Assembly: GCA_900542805.1 (NCBI GenBank)
Contig: UQOW01000009.1
Span: 1-64,000 of the forward strand
Length of the DNA: 64,000 nucleotides
Direction of reading: 5' to 3'
From: an uncultured Sutterella sp.
GTDB lineage: Bacteria; Pseudomonadota; Gammaproteobacteria; Burkholderiales; Burkholderiaceae_F
Shown in pieces: positions 50,343 to 59,044 of the stretch (the first letter of the stretch is position 1; the number at the start of each line of letters is the position of its first letter). The notes beneath the pieces are model-generated. The model had not been told where the DNA came from and did not search any database. It saw only the letters and a list, made by a program, of their open reading frames with translations. Made by a program: the position numbers and the translations under genes.

Positions 50343-51620
50343 TTAGGCTTTCTTATAGCTCATGATGGCATTGAGCAGAATGGCGCCGAATGTCGCTGTT
50401 CCGATGCCGCCCAAAGAGAAGCCGCCGAGATTTAATGTAAAGTCACCGCCGCCGAGAATCATCGTGACAGCAGCCACGATGAGATTGCGGTTCTGTCCGA
50501 AGTCAACTTGGTTGACAACCCAAATCCGGGCACCGGCCACGGCAATCAACCCGAAGACAACCACCGCGCAACCGCCGAGCACGGGCTGCGGAATCGTCTG
50601 AATCAGAGCGCCGAACTTCGGAGAGAAGCCCAAAAGGATGGCAAAGAAGGCCGCAATGACGAAAAGAAGCGTCGAGTACACGCGGTTAGCTGCCATCACA
50701 CCGATGTTTTCACCGTAGGTCGTCACACCGGGACCGCCCACGGAGCCGGCTATTATGGTGGCGATACCGTCGGATAAGAACGCGCGCCCCATGTACGGGT
50801 CAAGGTTCCGGCCGGTCATGGCCGTAACGGCTTTGATGTGACCGAGGTTTTCGGCAACCAGAATAATGACAACCGGGGCAATGAGGACGATAGCGTTTAA
50901 TTGGAAGACCGGGGGCCTAAACATCGGCATTCCGAGCCAGGCCGCATTGGCAATGACGGAAAAGTCAATCGGCTTTCCAAGACCCATGCCATTCGTGAGA
51001 ATCGCATAGAGGATGTAAGCAATGGCCAGACCGACCAAAATCAGCAGTTTTTGCGTCAGACCGCGTGTGTAGACGGCAACAAGACCGACGCTCAAGACCG
51101 TAAACAGGGCCATGCAGCCTTCGAACGTTCCGCTACCGCATCCGTGCACGGCCGTGGGTGCCAGATTCAAGCCGATGACGGCAACAACCGAACCGGTGAC
51201 GACCGGCGGCATCAGCTTTTCAATCCACTGTACGCCGATTGCCATTACAATCAAACCGACGATGGCGTAAAGAATGCCGCATACGACGATGCCGCCCAAA
51301 GCAACGGAAATGTTGGCGTTGGCACCGGACCCTGCGACATAGCCGGTTGCCGCCATGACGACACCGATGAAGGCAAACGAGGAACCGAGGTAACTCGGGA
51401 CATGTCCGCCGACAATCAGGAAGAACAGGAGTGTTCCGACGCCGCTCATTAACACGGCAACGTTCGGATCAAAACCCATCAAGATCGGGGCAAGAATCGT
51501 CGACCCGAACATCGCAACGACGTGTTGCAAGCCCAAGGCGACCATTTGATTTGCGGGAAGGCGTTCATCAGGAGCGATGACGCCATCGGTTTTGAGTTTC
51601 CATTGCGGAAAGTAACTCAT
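50343..51620 (-). CDS. uraA: Uracil/xanthine permease (NCS2 family)
   Basis: The 425-residue product is an NCS2 (UraA/RutG-like) proton symporter with about 14 membrane segments. Diagnostic stretches are VALGLQHVVAMFGSTILAPIL (key residues GLQHVVAMFG), GHVPSYLGSSFAFIG, and VAENLGHIKAVTAMTGRN, with VGGPGVTTYGENIGVMA near the substrate site. Uracil is the likeliest substrate. I chose ATG 51620 with GGAG 11 nt upstream. A hairpin lies in the leader. Confidence 0.92.
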   Translation of the reverse strand: MSYFPQWKLKTDGVIAPDERLPANQMVALGLQHVVAMFGSTILAPILMGFDPNVAVLMSGVGTLLFFLIVGGHVPSYLGSSFAFIGVVMAATGYVAGSGANANISVALGGIVVCGILYAIVGLIVMAIGVQWIEKLMPPVVTGSVVAVIGLNLAPTAVHGCGSGTFEGCMALFTVLSVGLVAVYTRGLTQKLLILVGLAIAYILYAILTNGMGLGKPIDFSVIANAAWLGMPMFRPPVFQLNAIVLIAPVVIILVAENLGHIKAVTAMTGRNLDPYMGRAFLSDGIATIIAGSVGGPGVTTYGENIGVMAANRVYSTLLFVIAAFFAILLGFSPKFGALIQTIPQPVLGGCAVVVFGLIAVAGARIWVVNQVDFGQNRNLIVAAVTMILGGGDFTLNLGGFSLGGIGTATFGAILLNAIMSYKKA

Positions 51621-51648
51621 AGTAATTTTTCTCCATGACTGAAGTCCA

Positions 51649-51669
51649 CCTCGAACGACACTTTCGAGG
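51649..51669 (-). promoter_or_regulatory. Hairpin in the uraA leader
   Basis: CCTCGAA (51649-51655), loop of seven, TTCGAGG (51663-51669), about 29 bp upstream of the uraA start codon. No T-run follows on the minus strand. It could be a protein-binding or attenuation element, for example pyrimidine control, but that is not shown. Confidence 0.4.
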
Positions 51670-51861
51670 GCCACTTACTGGGGCGCAATTGTATTGACAG
51701 GACTCCGAGAAATAAAGTGAAAAAAAGAAATTCTTCTGCGTTAAGTTAAAAAATCATGAGAAATCGCGGTTGTTTTTTGGAAAAAAGAGGGCTTTCCCGT
51801 TGCGACGATGTTGTCCGATGGAGGAAAATTGCACCCCGAAAGAAATCTGTTTAACGAAACG

Positions 51862-51913
51862 GTCCCTGATTCCCGACATGCAAAAGGGACGTTTTTAATC
51901 GCGCCGCAGGCGC
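51862..51913 (+). promoter_or_regulatory. Two hairpins in the prfC leader
   Basis: First, GTCCC (51862-51866) pairs with GGGAC (51886-51890) followed by GTTTTTA, terminator-like. Second, GCGCC-GCA-GGCGC (51901-51913) ends 8 nt before the ATG, where a ribosome site would be; no Shine-Dalgarno is visible. This suggests the start is occluded until opened, but stability was not computed. Confidence 0.45.
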
Positions 51914-51921
51914 ACGGATAA

Positions 51922-53520
51922 ATGCCATTGCCTTTTATTGAATCCGAAGTACGACGCCGTCGTACGTTTGCCATTATTTCGCATCCGGACGCCGGAAAAA
52001 CAACATTAACGGAGAAATTGCTTCTTTTCGGAGGGGCGATTCAGCTTGCCGGAGCCGTCAAGGGGCGCAAAGCCGCTCGCCATGCCACCAGTGACTGGAT
52101 GCAAGTCGAGCAACAACGCGGAATTTCCGTGACAAGTTCGGTGATGCAGTTCGAGTATGAAGGATACATCATCAATCTACTTGACACGCCGGGGCATGAA
52201 GACTTTTCCGAAGATACATACCGAGTTTTGACGGCCGTCGATTCGGCCGTGATGGTCATCGATGCGGCCAAGGGTGTCGAAGCGCAGACAATCAAACTCT
52301 TAAATGTTTGCCGCATGCGCAATACCCCGATTATCACGTTTATCAACAAGATGGACCGTGAGGTCAGAGATCCCCTTGACCTATTAGATGAAATCGAAAG
52401 CGTGCTACATCTTTCGTGCGTTCCAATCACTTGGCCTATTGGCATGGGAAAATCGTTTCGCGGCGTTTTCTCGCTTCTTAAGAATCACTTGGTGCGGTTT
52501 GCCCCCGGGCAAGACCATTTGGGCGGACAAACCGAGCTGATCGAAGGACTGGACAATCCGCGACTTGACGCGCTCTATCCGATGGAAATCGGACAAGTGC
52601 GTGATTCCGTCGAACTGATTCAAGGTGCAAGCGAAGCCTTTGATTTGGAAAAATTCTTGTGCGCAGAGCAAAGCCCGGTTTTTTTCGGATCCGGAATTAA
52701 TAATTTCGGCGTGAAAGACGTGCTAGAAGCACTCGTTCAATGGGCGCCTGCTCCGCTCGGCCGCGATGCCGGGGCTCGTCGCGTGGAACCGACGGAACCG
52801 GACTTTACCGGGTTTGTCTTTAAGATTCAGGCCAATATGGACCCGCGTCATCGGGACCGCATTGCCTTCTTACGTGTGTGTTCCGGTAAGTATGAGCCCG
52901 GCATGAAAGTCGAGCACGTTCGTCTTGAACGAGAAATGAAGATACAAAATGCGCTGACATTTATGGCCAATGAGCGCATTCATATGCAGCACGCCTATGC
53001 CGGCGACATCATCGGTATTTATAACCACGGCCAGCTACACATCGGTGATACGCTCACCTGCGGGGAAAAGCTCGGATTTACGGGAATTCCGTACTTTGCT
53101 CCCGAACTCTTTCGTTCGGCACGCGCCAAAGATCCTTTGAAAGGAAAGCAACTCCATCAGGGTCTTAAAGAACTCGGCGAGGAGGGCGCGATTCAGGTTT
53201 TCGAGGGAGAATTCGGTAACTTAATGCTCGGAGCCGTCGGTCCTTTACAATTTGAAATTGTGGCGCAACGATTGGCAACCGAATACCGTGTTGATGCCAT
53301 TTATGAGGCAACGGACGTGTCAACGGCAAGGTGGCTTGTCTTCCCGGATGAGGAAACGCGTAAGCAGTTCTGTGCCGAGCAGGCATCGCGCCTTGCCAAA
53401 GACAGTGAGGGTAATACTTGCTATATGGCTACGTCTATCTATAACCTGCAGACAACGATGAAGCATTGGCCGCAAGTTCAGTTCAGAACCACGCGGGAAC
53501 AAGGTCAAAAATTCGATTAA
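51922..53520 (+). CDS. prfC: Peptide chain release factor 3
   Basis: RF3 is the GTPase that recycles RF1/RF2 after peptide release. The 532-residue product has G1 SHPDAGKTTLTEKLL, G2 around RGISVTSSVM, G3 DTPGHEDFSEDTYR, and G4 NKMD, the usual RF3 spacing. It begins RRRTFAIISHPD after a short N-terminus. Two hairpins precede the start, and the aminotransferase gene starts 17 bp after its stop. Confidence 0.97.
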   Translation: MPLPFIESEVRRRRTFAIISHPDAGKTTLTEKLLLFGGAIQLAGAVKGRKAARHATSDWMQVEQQRGISVTSSVMQFEYEGYIINLLDTPGHEDFSEDTYRVLTAVDSAVMVIDAAKGVEAQTIKLLNVCRMRNTPIITFINKMDREVRDPLDLLDEIESVLHLSCVPITWPIGMGKSFRGVFSLLKNHLVRFAPGQDHLGGQTELIEGLDNPRLDALYPMEIGQVRDSVELIQGASEAFDLEKFLCAEQSPVFFGSGINNFGVKDVLEALVQWAPAPLGRDAGARRVEPTEPDFTGFVFKIQANMDPRHRDRIAFLRVCSGKYEPGMKVEHVRLEREMKIQNALTFMANERIHMQHAYAGDIIGIYNHGQLHIGDTLTCGEKLGFTGIPYFAPELFRSARAKDPLKGKQLHQGLKELGEEGAIQVFEGEFGNLMLGAVGPLQFEIVAQRLATEYRVDAIYEATDVSTARWLVFPDEETRKQFCAEQASRLAKDSEGNTCYMATSIYNLQTTMKHWPQVQFRTTREQGQKFD

Positions 53521-53537
53521 CGGAGCGGGAGGCCCCT

Positions 53538-54737
53538 ATGACGGAAGTCTTTGCAAATGTTCAGGCAGCGGCGCCAGATGCCATTCTCGGTGTGACGGCT
53601 AAGTATCTGGCAGATTCTCGTCCCGAGAAAGTCAATCTCGGGGTCGGTCTGTATTTGGACGAAACAGGCAAGCCCAAAGTGCTCGATGTCGTGCGTCAAG
53701 AGCAAGAGGCATTGATTGAGGCGGGATTGCCCAATACGTACCTGCCGATTCGGGGTCTTGCCGCCTATCGAGAATTGACGCAAAAGATGGTTTTCGGCGA
53801 GCAAAGCGATGTGGTGCAGTCGGGACGCGCGTGTACGATTCAGGCCTTGGGCGGAACGGGAGCCATTAAGCTCGCGGCGGACTTCATGCGTAACGTATGC
53901 GGCGCAACAATCGGTGCCTCGAGCGACCCGACGTGGGGTAACCACGACAGCATCATGCGTCTTGCCGGAATGAAGGTTCAAAAGTACCGTTACTACGATG
54001 CGGCGCATTTTTGTGTGGACTTTCCCGGAATGCTCGAGGACGTGTCAAAGCTTCCTGCCGGGGCCATGCCGATTTTCCACTCGTGTTGCCACAATCCAAC
54101 CGGGTACGATTTAACCATCGAGCAGTGGGCTCAATTACTTGAGTTATGCCGGTCACACGGATTGGTTCCGCTTCTTGATATGGCGTATCAGGGCTTCCGC
54201 GACGGGCTTGATGCGGATGCGGCGGCCATTCGTCTTTTTGCCGAGTCGGACTTGAACTTCCTTGTGGCCACATCGTATTCAAAGAGTTTCGGTCTATACA
54301 GTGAACGTGTCGGGGCTCTGACGGTTGTCACCGGCTCGAAGAAACAGGCCGATGCGGTGACGACTCGAATCGAAGCACTGGCCCGTGCGAACTACTCCAA
54401 TCCTCCGTCGTTCGGTAGTCGCATCGTGTCAGGCGTGCTCTCCGATCCGGCTAAGCGCGCGCGTTGGGAGGCCGAGCTTGCGGCCATGCGTGACCGAATT
54501 CGCGCGATGCGACATGCTTTGGCTCAAGAAACGGAAAAGATCGGTGCCAAGCGCGACTTTAGTTTTGTCACGCGACAGGGAGGAATGTTCTCCTTTACGG
54601 GCTTTACGCCCGAGCAGATGGCCCGCCTGGCAACGGAGTTCGGCATCTATGCCGTGCGAAACGGTCGTGTCTGCATTTGCGGACTGAATACGTCGAACGT
54701 GGCGTACGTAGCTCAGGCCTTTGCTGCCGTTCTTTAA
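53538..54737 (+). CDS. tyrB: Aromatic-amino-acid/aspartate aminotransferase
   Basis: A 399-residue class I (fold type I) PLP aminotransferase. The PLP lysine is in SYSKSFGLYSERVG; HNPTGYDLT and the substrate-carboxylate arginine in NGRVCICGLNTSN are typical. It transfers the amino group between aspartate or aromatic amino acids and 2-oxoglutarate; AspC and TyrB cannot be told apart here. ATG 53538 has GGGAGG upstream. It is 17 bp after prfC. Confidence 0.88.
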   Translation: MTEVFANVQAAAPDAILGVTAKYLADSRPEKVNLGVGLYLDETGKPKVLDVVRQEQEALIEAGLPNTYLPIRGLAAYRELTQKMVFGEQSDVVQSGRACTIQALGGTGAIKLAADFMRNVCGATIGASSDPTWGNHDSIMRLAGMKVQKYRYYDAAHFCVDFPGMLEDVSKLPAGAMPIFHSCCHNPTGYDLTIEQWAQLLELCRSHGLVPLLDMAYQGFRDGLDADAAAIRLFAESDLNFLVATSYSKSFGLYSERVGALTVVTGSKKQADAVTTRIEALARANYSNPPSFGSRIVSGVLSDPAKRARWEAELAAMRDRIRAMRHALAQETEKIGAKRDFSFVTRQGGMFSFTGFTPEQMARLATEFGIYAVRNGRVCICGLNTSNVAYVAQAFAAVL

Positions 54738-54758
54738 CGAGGGAAAGGCACCGAAAGA

Positions 54759-55874
54759 TTAGAGCAACTCGAGGAACTTCTTGAGCATTAAAGAACGTTC
54801 CTCGACAGTGTCTAGGCGCAGGTATTCGTGGTCGGTATGGTAACCGCCGCCTGAAGGACCGCAGCCGTCGATGACCGGGGTTCCCATCAAGGCCAAGTTG
54901 TTGCCGTCCGAGGCGCCCCCGGCCTCGACAAATTCCGCCGTAAAGCCCACTTCTCGGGCTGCGTCGGATATTTTTTCGACCAAGGCCTTTGTGGCATCGG
55001 AAAAGGGCATCGCCGCTTTAAACGTATTTTGTTCAAACGTCGTCACGATATCCTCGCCCCAGTTGCGAGCGGCAAGTTCCTTTAGGGCGGCTTTCTGGCG
55101 TTGTTGCTCCTCATTGGTCCAGTAGCGGGTATCGAATTCCACATAGGCATTTTCCGGAATGACGTTACTGACGGTCCCCGAGTGCATGATGCCGGCCGTG
55201 ATGGTCGAGCCGTTCTTAAAGTCATTGAGTTTGTCCGCTTCCAGGACAAAACGTGCGGCGGCTAAAAGCGCACTGCGACCCTCCTCCGGATTGTTGCCGG
55301 CATGGGCGGCGCGCCCCGTGAATTTCACCGTATAGATGGAAATCCCCTTGCGTGCACGCACGAGTTCTCCGTTAGGGCGAGCAGCCTCACAGACGAGAGC
55401 GCAGTCGGATTTTTCGCCGAGTGCGGAAAGCCACGAGTCGGAGAAAAGCGAACCGGTTTCTTCGTCCGGGTTGTAAGCAACAGCAATGGAAAGGCGTTCT
55501 ATGTCTTCGGGACGAGCCATCTTCAAGGCATAAAAGATGGAAAGAACACCGGCTTTGCAATCGGCGCATCCTGGACCTCGCGCTAAAAAACCCTCGATGG
55601 AAAACGGACGTGCAGCGGCTGTTCCGTCCGGAAACACCGTATCGAGGTGTGCATTAAAAAGAACGTCGTAACGGGTGGCGTCAGGTTTGTTGCGGGCCAG
55701 AAGCCCGGCACCGACACGCGGTCCGAAATCGACGAGTTCGCACGTAAAGCCGATGGACTCAAAATGGTCTTTCATAATCTGCGCTGCACGCGTAACGCCG
55801 GCCGTATTAGCTGTTCCGGCATCGAGGTTCACGAGCTCTCTGAGGTCTTCAATGTATTCTTTTAAAAAAGACAT
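54759..55874 (-). CDS. M20 family metallopeptidase (glutamate carboxypeptidase-like)
   Basis: A 371-residue zinc peptidase of the M20 family, CPG2-like branch. Ligands: NAHLDTVFP, GPGCADCKAG, the glutamate pair PDEETGS, CEAARPNG, and the histidine of GGYHTDHEY. The dimerisation insert has RAAHAGNNPEEGRSA, and GGASDGNN precedes the last ligand. No signal peptide, so cytoplasmic, unlike secreted CPG2. It probably cleaves C-terminal glutamate or short peptides. GGAG lies 6 nt before the ATG. Confidence 0.88.
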   Translation of the reverse strand: MSFLKEYIEDLRELVNLDAGTANTAGVTRAAQIMKDHFESIGFTCELVDFGPRVGAGLLARNKPDATRYDVLFNAHLDTVFPDGTAAARPFSIEGFLARGPGCADCKAGVLSIFYALKMARPEDIERLSIAVAYNPDEETGSLFSDSWLSALGEKSDCALVCEAARPNGELVRARKGISIYTVKFTGRAAHAGNNPEEGRSALLAAARFVLEADKLNDFKNGSTITAGIMHSGTVSNVIPENAYVEFDTRYWTNEEQQRQKAALKELAARNWGEDIVTTFEQNTFKAAMPFSDATKALVEKISDAAREVGFTAEFVEAGGASDGNNLALMGTPVIDGCGPSGGGYHTDHEYLRLDTVEERSLMLKKFLELL

Positions 55875-55952
55875 CGGCGTCTCCGGGATAAATCGTCGGT
55901 GGGGTAAAGTTTAGAATTGAGCCACTCAAAATGGTGCTAATGAAGGAAACAA

Positions 55953-56639
55953 ATGCAAATCAAAGCGGTTTTATTTGACTTGGATGGTACGCTTATCGAT
56001 ACGATTCCCGATTTGACCTACGGGTTAAACCAAATGTTAAAGGGATTGGACAAGCCCCCGTTGACGACGGTACAGGTTTCGTCCATGGTCGGGCGCGGCG
56101 TTATCGACCTGATGGAAAATGTGTTTCGAGCCAGCCGCCTTGCCGTGAGTAGTGATGCCATTCATAAGGCTATTTCCGTTTACTGCGACATCATGGTTCG
56201 AAGCGGAAGTTCGCATAGCACCGTGTTTCCCGATGTTTTCGAGAGTCTTGCCAGACTTAGAGCAAGTGGCATGAAGGTTGCCATCGTCACCAACAAACCG
56301 CGCAATATGACCGAGGCCATCGTTCGGGAAAAAGACCTTGCCGGACGCGTCGACTGCGTGGTCGCAGCCGGCGATGCAGCGACCGTTAAGCCCCATCCGG
56401 AAATGCTCTGGTTTGCTTGCGATAAACTCGGTGTTGTGCGAAATGAGGCTGTTATGGTCGGCGACAGTTCCAATGATGCCTTTGCTGCACAAAGCGCCGG
56501 TATGCCGGTGTATTTGGTGACAACCGGCTATAACGGCAGTGAGCCGGTGGATTGCTGGGCAAAAGAAAATGGATTTAGCCGCGTGTTCGGGAGCATTCGG
56601 GAGGTGACCGACAGCATCCTTAGTCAGCCGCAAGGTTAA
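55953..56639 (+). CDS. gph: Phosphoglycolate phosphatase-like HAD hydrolase
   Basis: Gph hydrolyses 2-phosphoglycolate from DNA repair and other sources. The 228-residue product has the HAD nucleophile DLDGTLIDT, the threonine motif IVTNKPR, KPHPEML with the lysine, and GDSSNDAFAAQSAG. A C1-type cap lies between motifs one and two. HAD family members vary in substrate. AAGGAAA precedes the ATG. Its end overlaps the convergent hydE by 20 bp. Confidence 0.85.
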   Translation: MQIKAVLFDLDGTLIDTIPDLTYGLNQMLKGLDKPPLTTVQVSSMVGRGVIDLMENVFRASRLAVSSDAIHKAISVYCDIMVRSGSSHSTVFPDVFESLARLRASGMKVAIVTNKPRNMTEAIVREKDLAGRVDCVVAAGDAATVKPHPEMLWFACDKLGVVRNEAVMVGDSSNDAFAAQSAGMPVYLVTTGYNGSEPVDCWAKENGFSRVFGSIREVTDSILSQPQG

Positions 56640-57744
56640 AGCGTTGACGAAAGTGGGCCGAAGACCCGAGACGGAACTTGGCAACGCGCCGACCGGTACT
56701 CTCGATGTCTTTTTCGAGGACGCTCAGAGGAACTTGCTCTTGTTCCGCGTCGGTTTTCTTGCGGTACAGCCGATAGTTGACGCGGGCGCGTGTCGGGGTC
56801 AGGTTCGGCATTACGACATTGCAACCGGCGCCGATTCCGAGAACGCGACCGCCTGGCACGAGCGATTCCAGAGCTGTTGCAGCCGCGATATTGCAGGTCG
56901 GAAACATCAAGCGTGTGACGGCAAGCATGTTCAGTGTCAGCGTCAAAAGCTGTGTTTTTTCCATCATGCCTTCGGCGTGCATATCGCCGTCTTCGCTTTC
57001 AATGTACGGCCCCATGCCGAACATGTCGGCATCGATGCGCTCAAAGGCCCTCAAATCGGCGATAAGGTCCTCGATGGTTTGTCCCGGAATGCCGATTATG
57101 ACGCCCGTGCCGACTTGGTATCCTGTCCGGCGCAAGTCCGATAGGGCCATATACCGTTCGATTAAGGTTTTTCGGCGAGAACCATGACCGTGAATTCTCT
57201 CAAATAGCTTCGGATTACTCGTTTCAAGGCGCAGCAAATACCGAAGCGCAGTTCGGTTGCCGGAGGCCTTTGCCCAATACTCATAGGTTTCGCGGGATTG
57301 CTCTCCGAAAGAAAGCGTAAATCCGCACCCATTTTGAATGCCCATTGAAAGACTTAAGGCATGCAAATCGCGTAAAACATCGGCAATAAATTCGACGAAC
57401 CGCGCATCGTCGCGTTCTCCGCTTTGTAAGGCAAGCGAGTAGTACCCGGCGCGAAAACTGCGTTCGGCAGCCTGAAGGATCTCTTCTTTTGTGAGCGTAT
57501 AGCGCGTCAACGTGTGATTGCTCTTACGGATTCCGCAATACCGGCAGTCGTAGACGCAAAGATTACTTACCTCAATTAAACCGCGCATATAAACGGCATT
57601 GCCGAGGACGGCTTCGGTTCTTTTGTAGGCCTCGCCATAAAGTGCTCGGCATTCGGTCGGCTCTTGTAAGGTAAGTAACAGCGCAAGATCGCTATCGGTA
57701 AATACAGTCTTCCCGAGTAAAGCTATTAAGGCTGGCGTTGTCAT
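56620..57744 (-). CDS. hydE: [FeFe]-hydrogenase maturase HydE
   Basis: HydE is a radical-SAM enzyme needed to build the diiron subcluster of [FeFe]-hydrogenase. The 374-residue product has the cluster motif CVYDCRYC (63-70), then GIRKSNHTLTRYTLTKEEIL, QSGERDD and GTGVIIGIPGQTIEDL, all HydE-like. No second CX7CX2C cluster is seen in its C-terminal part. Its ATG overlaps the hydF stop as ATGA, so the two are coupled. Confidence 0.92.
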   Translation of the reverse strand: MTTPALIALLGKTVFTDSDLALLLTLQEPTECRALYGEAYKRTEAVLGNAVYMRGLIEVSNLCVYDCRYCGIRKSNHTLTRYTLTKEEILQAAERSFRAGYYSLALQSGERDDARFVEFIADVLRDLHALSLSMGIQNGCGFTLSFGEQSRETYEYWAKASGNRTALRYLLRLETSNPKLFERIHGHGSRRKTLIERYMALSDLRRTGYQVGTGVIIGIPGQTIEDLIADLRAFERIDADMFGMGPYIESEDGDMHAEGMMEKTQLLTLTLNMLAVTRLMFPTCNIAAATALESLVPGGRVLGIGAGCNVVMPNLTPTRARVNYRLYRKKTDAEQEQVPLSVLEKDIESTGRRVAKFRLGSSAHFRQRFNLAAD

Positions 57745-59024
57745 GGGGCGAGCAATCCTTGTAAGCGAGCTTTTTCCTTGTTGTAGGCTTCAAGCGCCTG
57801 CGGGTGCAAACTTAAAGCACGCGTTAAAGCGCCTTGCAGAAAACTGATGGCGATTCCGTAATTTGTCATCGGAACGCTTTGTTCTTGGGAGGCGCGTAAT
57901 CGAGCGAGCATATGACGGCGCGTGACGACACAGCCCCCGCATTGGATGATGATTTTGTACGGCGTTAAATCCGACGGGAAGTCTTTCCCGACAACAATGT
58001 CGGTTTCGATTGCTCCGCCGATTCTTTGTGCGAGCCAGCGCGGAATCTTCTTGCGTCCGATGTCATCGGGTTGCGGATGGTGCGAACAAGTTTCGCAAAT
58101 CATGACGCGGTCGCCGGGCTTTAGCGTCGTAAGGGCCGCTGCACCGCGCGCTAACGCTGTTAAATCCGACTTCATAACGGACATTTCAATGGAAAACGTC
58201 GTTACGGGAATACTCTCGGGGACAACCTTCACCACGTTGCGAACCACTTGGCTGTCGGTCATGACAAACGCCGGTCGCGCCTTTAAAGAAGCGAGAATCT
58301 GAGCAAGGCGATTTTCTCGAACGACCACACATTGGGCATCGGCATCCAGGACGGAACGAACGGCTTGAACTTGCGGCAAGATCAAGCGTCCCTTCGGAGC
58401 GCCGGTATCAATCGGTGTGACAAGAACGACCGTATCGCCCGGCTTGACAAGGCCGGAAAGAAAGTCCGGATCGGGCTCGTGAAGCGTCGATAAAACACGT
58501 ACCATCAGAGCGCGCAAAGCCTCAACGCCGTCTCGGCTTTGTGCCGAGACTTCACAAAACGGGATCCCGAAAGATTGCGCGCGGATTCGAAACGACTCGG
58601 AGAGCGGAACCGAATCGATTTTGTTAAACACCAGGATGCTCGGCACGGATTGTTTGCGTGCCTTAGCAAGAAGGTCTGCTTCCGCATCTCCGAAGACATC
58701 GGCTGTTGTGACAATCAGAGCTAAATCCATCCAGGAAAAGACCGATTTGGAGCGCTCCGTGCGCTGCTCTCCGAGCGAGCCCGTGTCGTCGATACCTGCC
58801 GTATCGATGAAAACAACCGGACCGAGCGGTGCAAACTCGGCCGCTTTTTCCACCGGGTCGGTCGTTGTTCCGGCAACGGGGCTGACAATCGAGATGTCCT
58901 GATTGAGAAGCGCATTCATCAGAGACGATTTGCCGGCATTGCGCTTGCCGAAAAGTCCGATGTGAAGACGCAATCCCTTCGGGGTTTCCGTACGCGGATT
59001 CATCTTTATGGGAAATTCAGTCAT
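57741..59024 (-). CDS. hydF: [FeFe]-hydrogenase maturation GTPase HydF
   Basis: HydF carries the diiron precursor to apo-hydrogenase. The 427-residue product has a GTPase domain with G1 GKRNAGKSSLMNAL (26-39) and NKID, a dimerisation domain, and a cluster domain with CETCSHHP and QCGGC. The family motif CxHx46-53HCxxC has glutamine here for the histidine before CGGC. GAGGAG precedes the ATG. The HemW-like gene ends 20 bp upstream of its start. Confidence 0.92.
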   Translation of the reverse strand: MTEFPIKMNPRTETPKGLRLHIGLFGKRNAGKSSLMNALLNQDISIVSPVAGTTTDPVEKAAEFAPLGPVVFIDTAGIDDTGSLGEQRTERSKSVFSWMDLALIVTTADVFGDAEADLLAKARKQSVPSILVFNKIDSVPLSESFRIRAQSFGIPFCEVSAQSRDGVEALRALMVRVLSTLHEPDPDFLSGLVKPGDTVVLVTPIDTGAPKGRLILPQVQAVRSVLDADAQCVVVRENRLAQILASLKARPAFVMTDSQVVRNVVKVVPESIPVTTFSIEMSVMKSDLTALARGAAALTTLKPGDRVMICETCSHHPQPDDIGRKKIPRWLAQRIGGAIETDIVVGKDFPSDLTPYKIIIQCGGCVVTRRHMLARLRASQEQSVPMTNYGIAISFLQGALTRALSLHPQALEAYNKEKARLQGLLAP

Positions 59025-59044
59025 CGGAAAACTCCTCGGGTTCG

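Larger units (their letters stand above)
51621..51921. other. Divergent uraA-prfC regulatory gap
   Basis: This 301-bp stretch has no gene. On the uraA side it has a 7-bp hairpin in the predicted leader. On the prfC side two short hairpins lie within 60 bp of the ATG. The AT-rich middle (about 51710-51790) must hold both promoters, but I see no confident -35/-10 pair. Confidence 0.5.
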
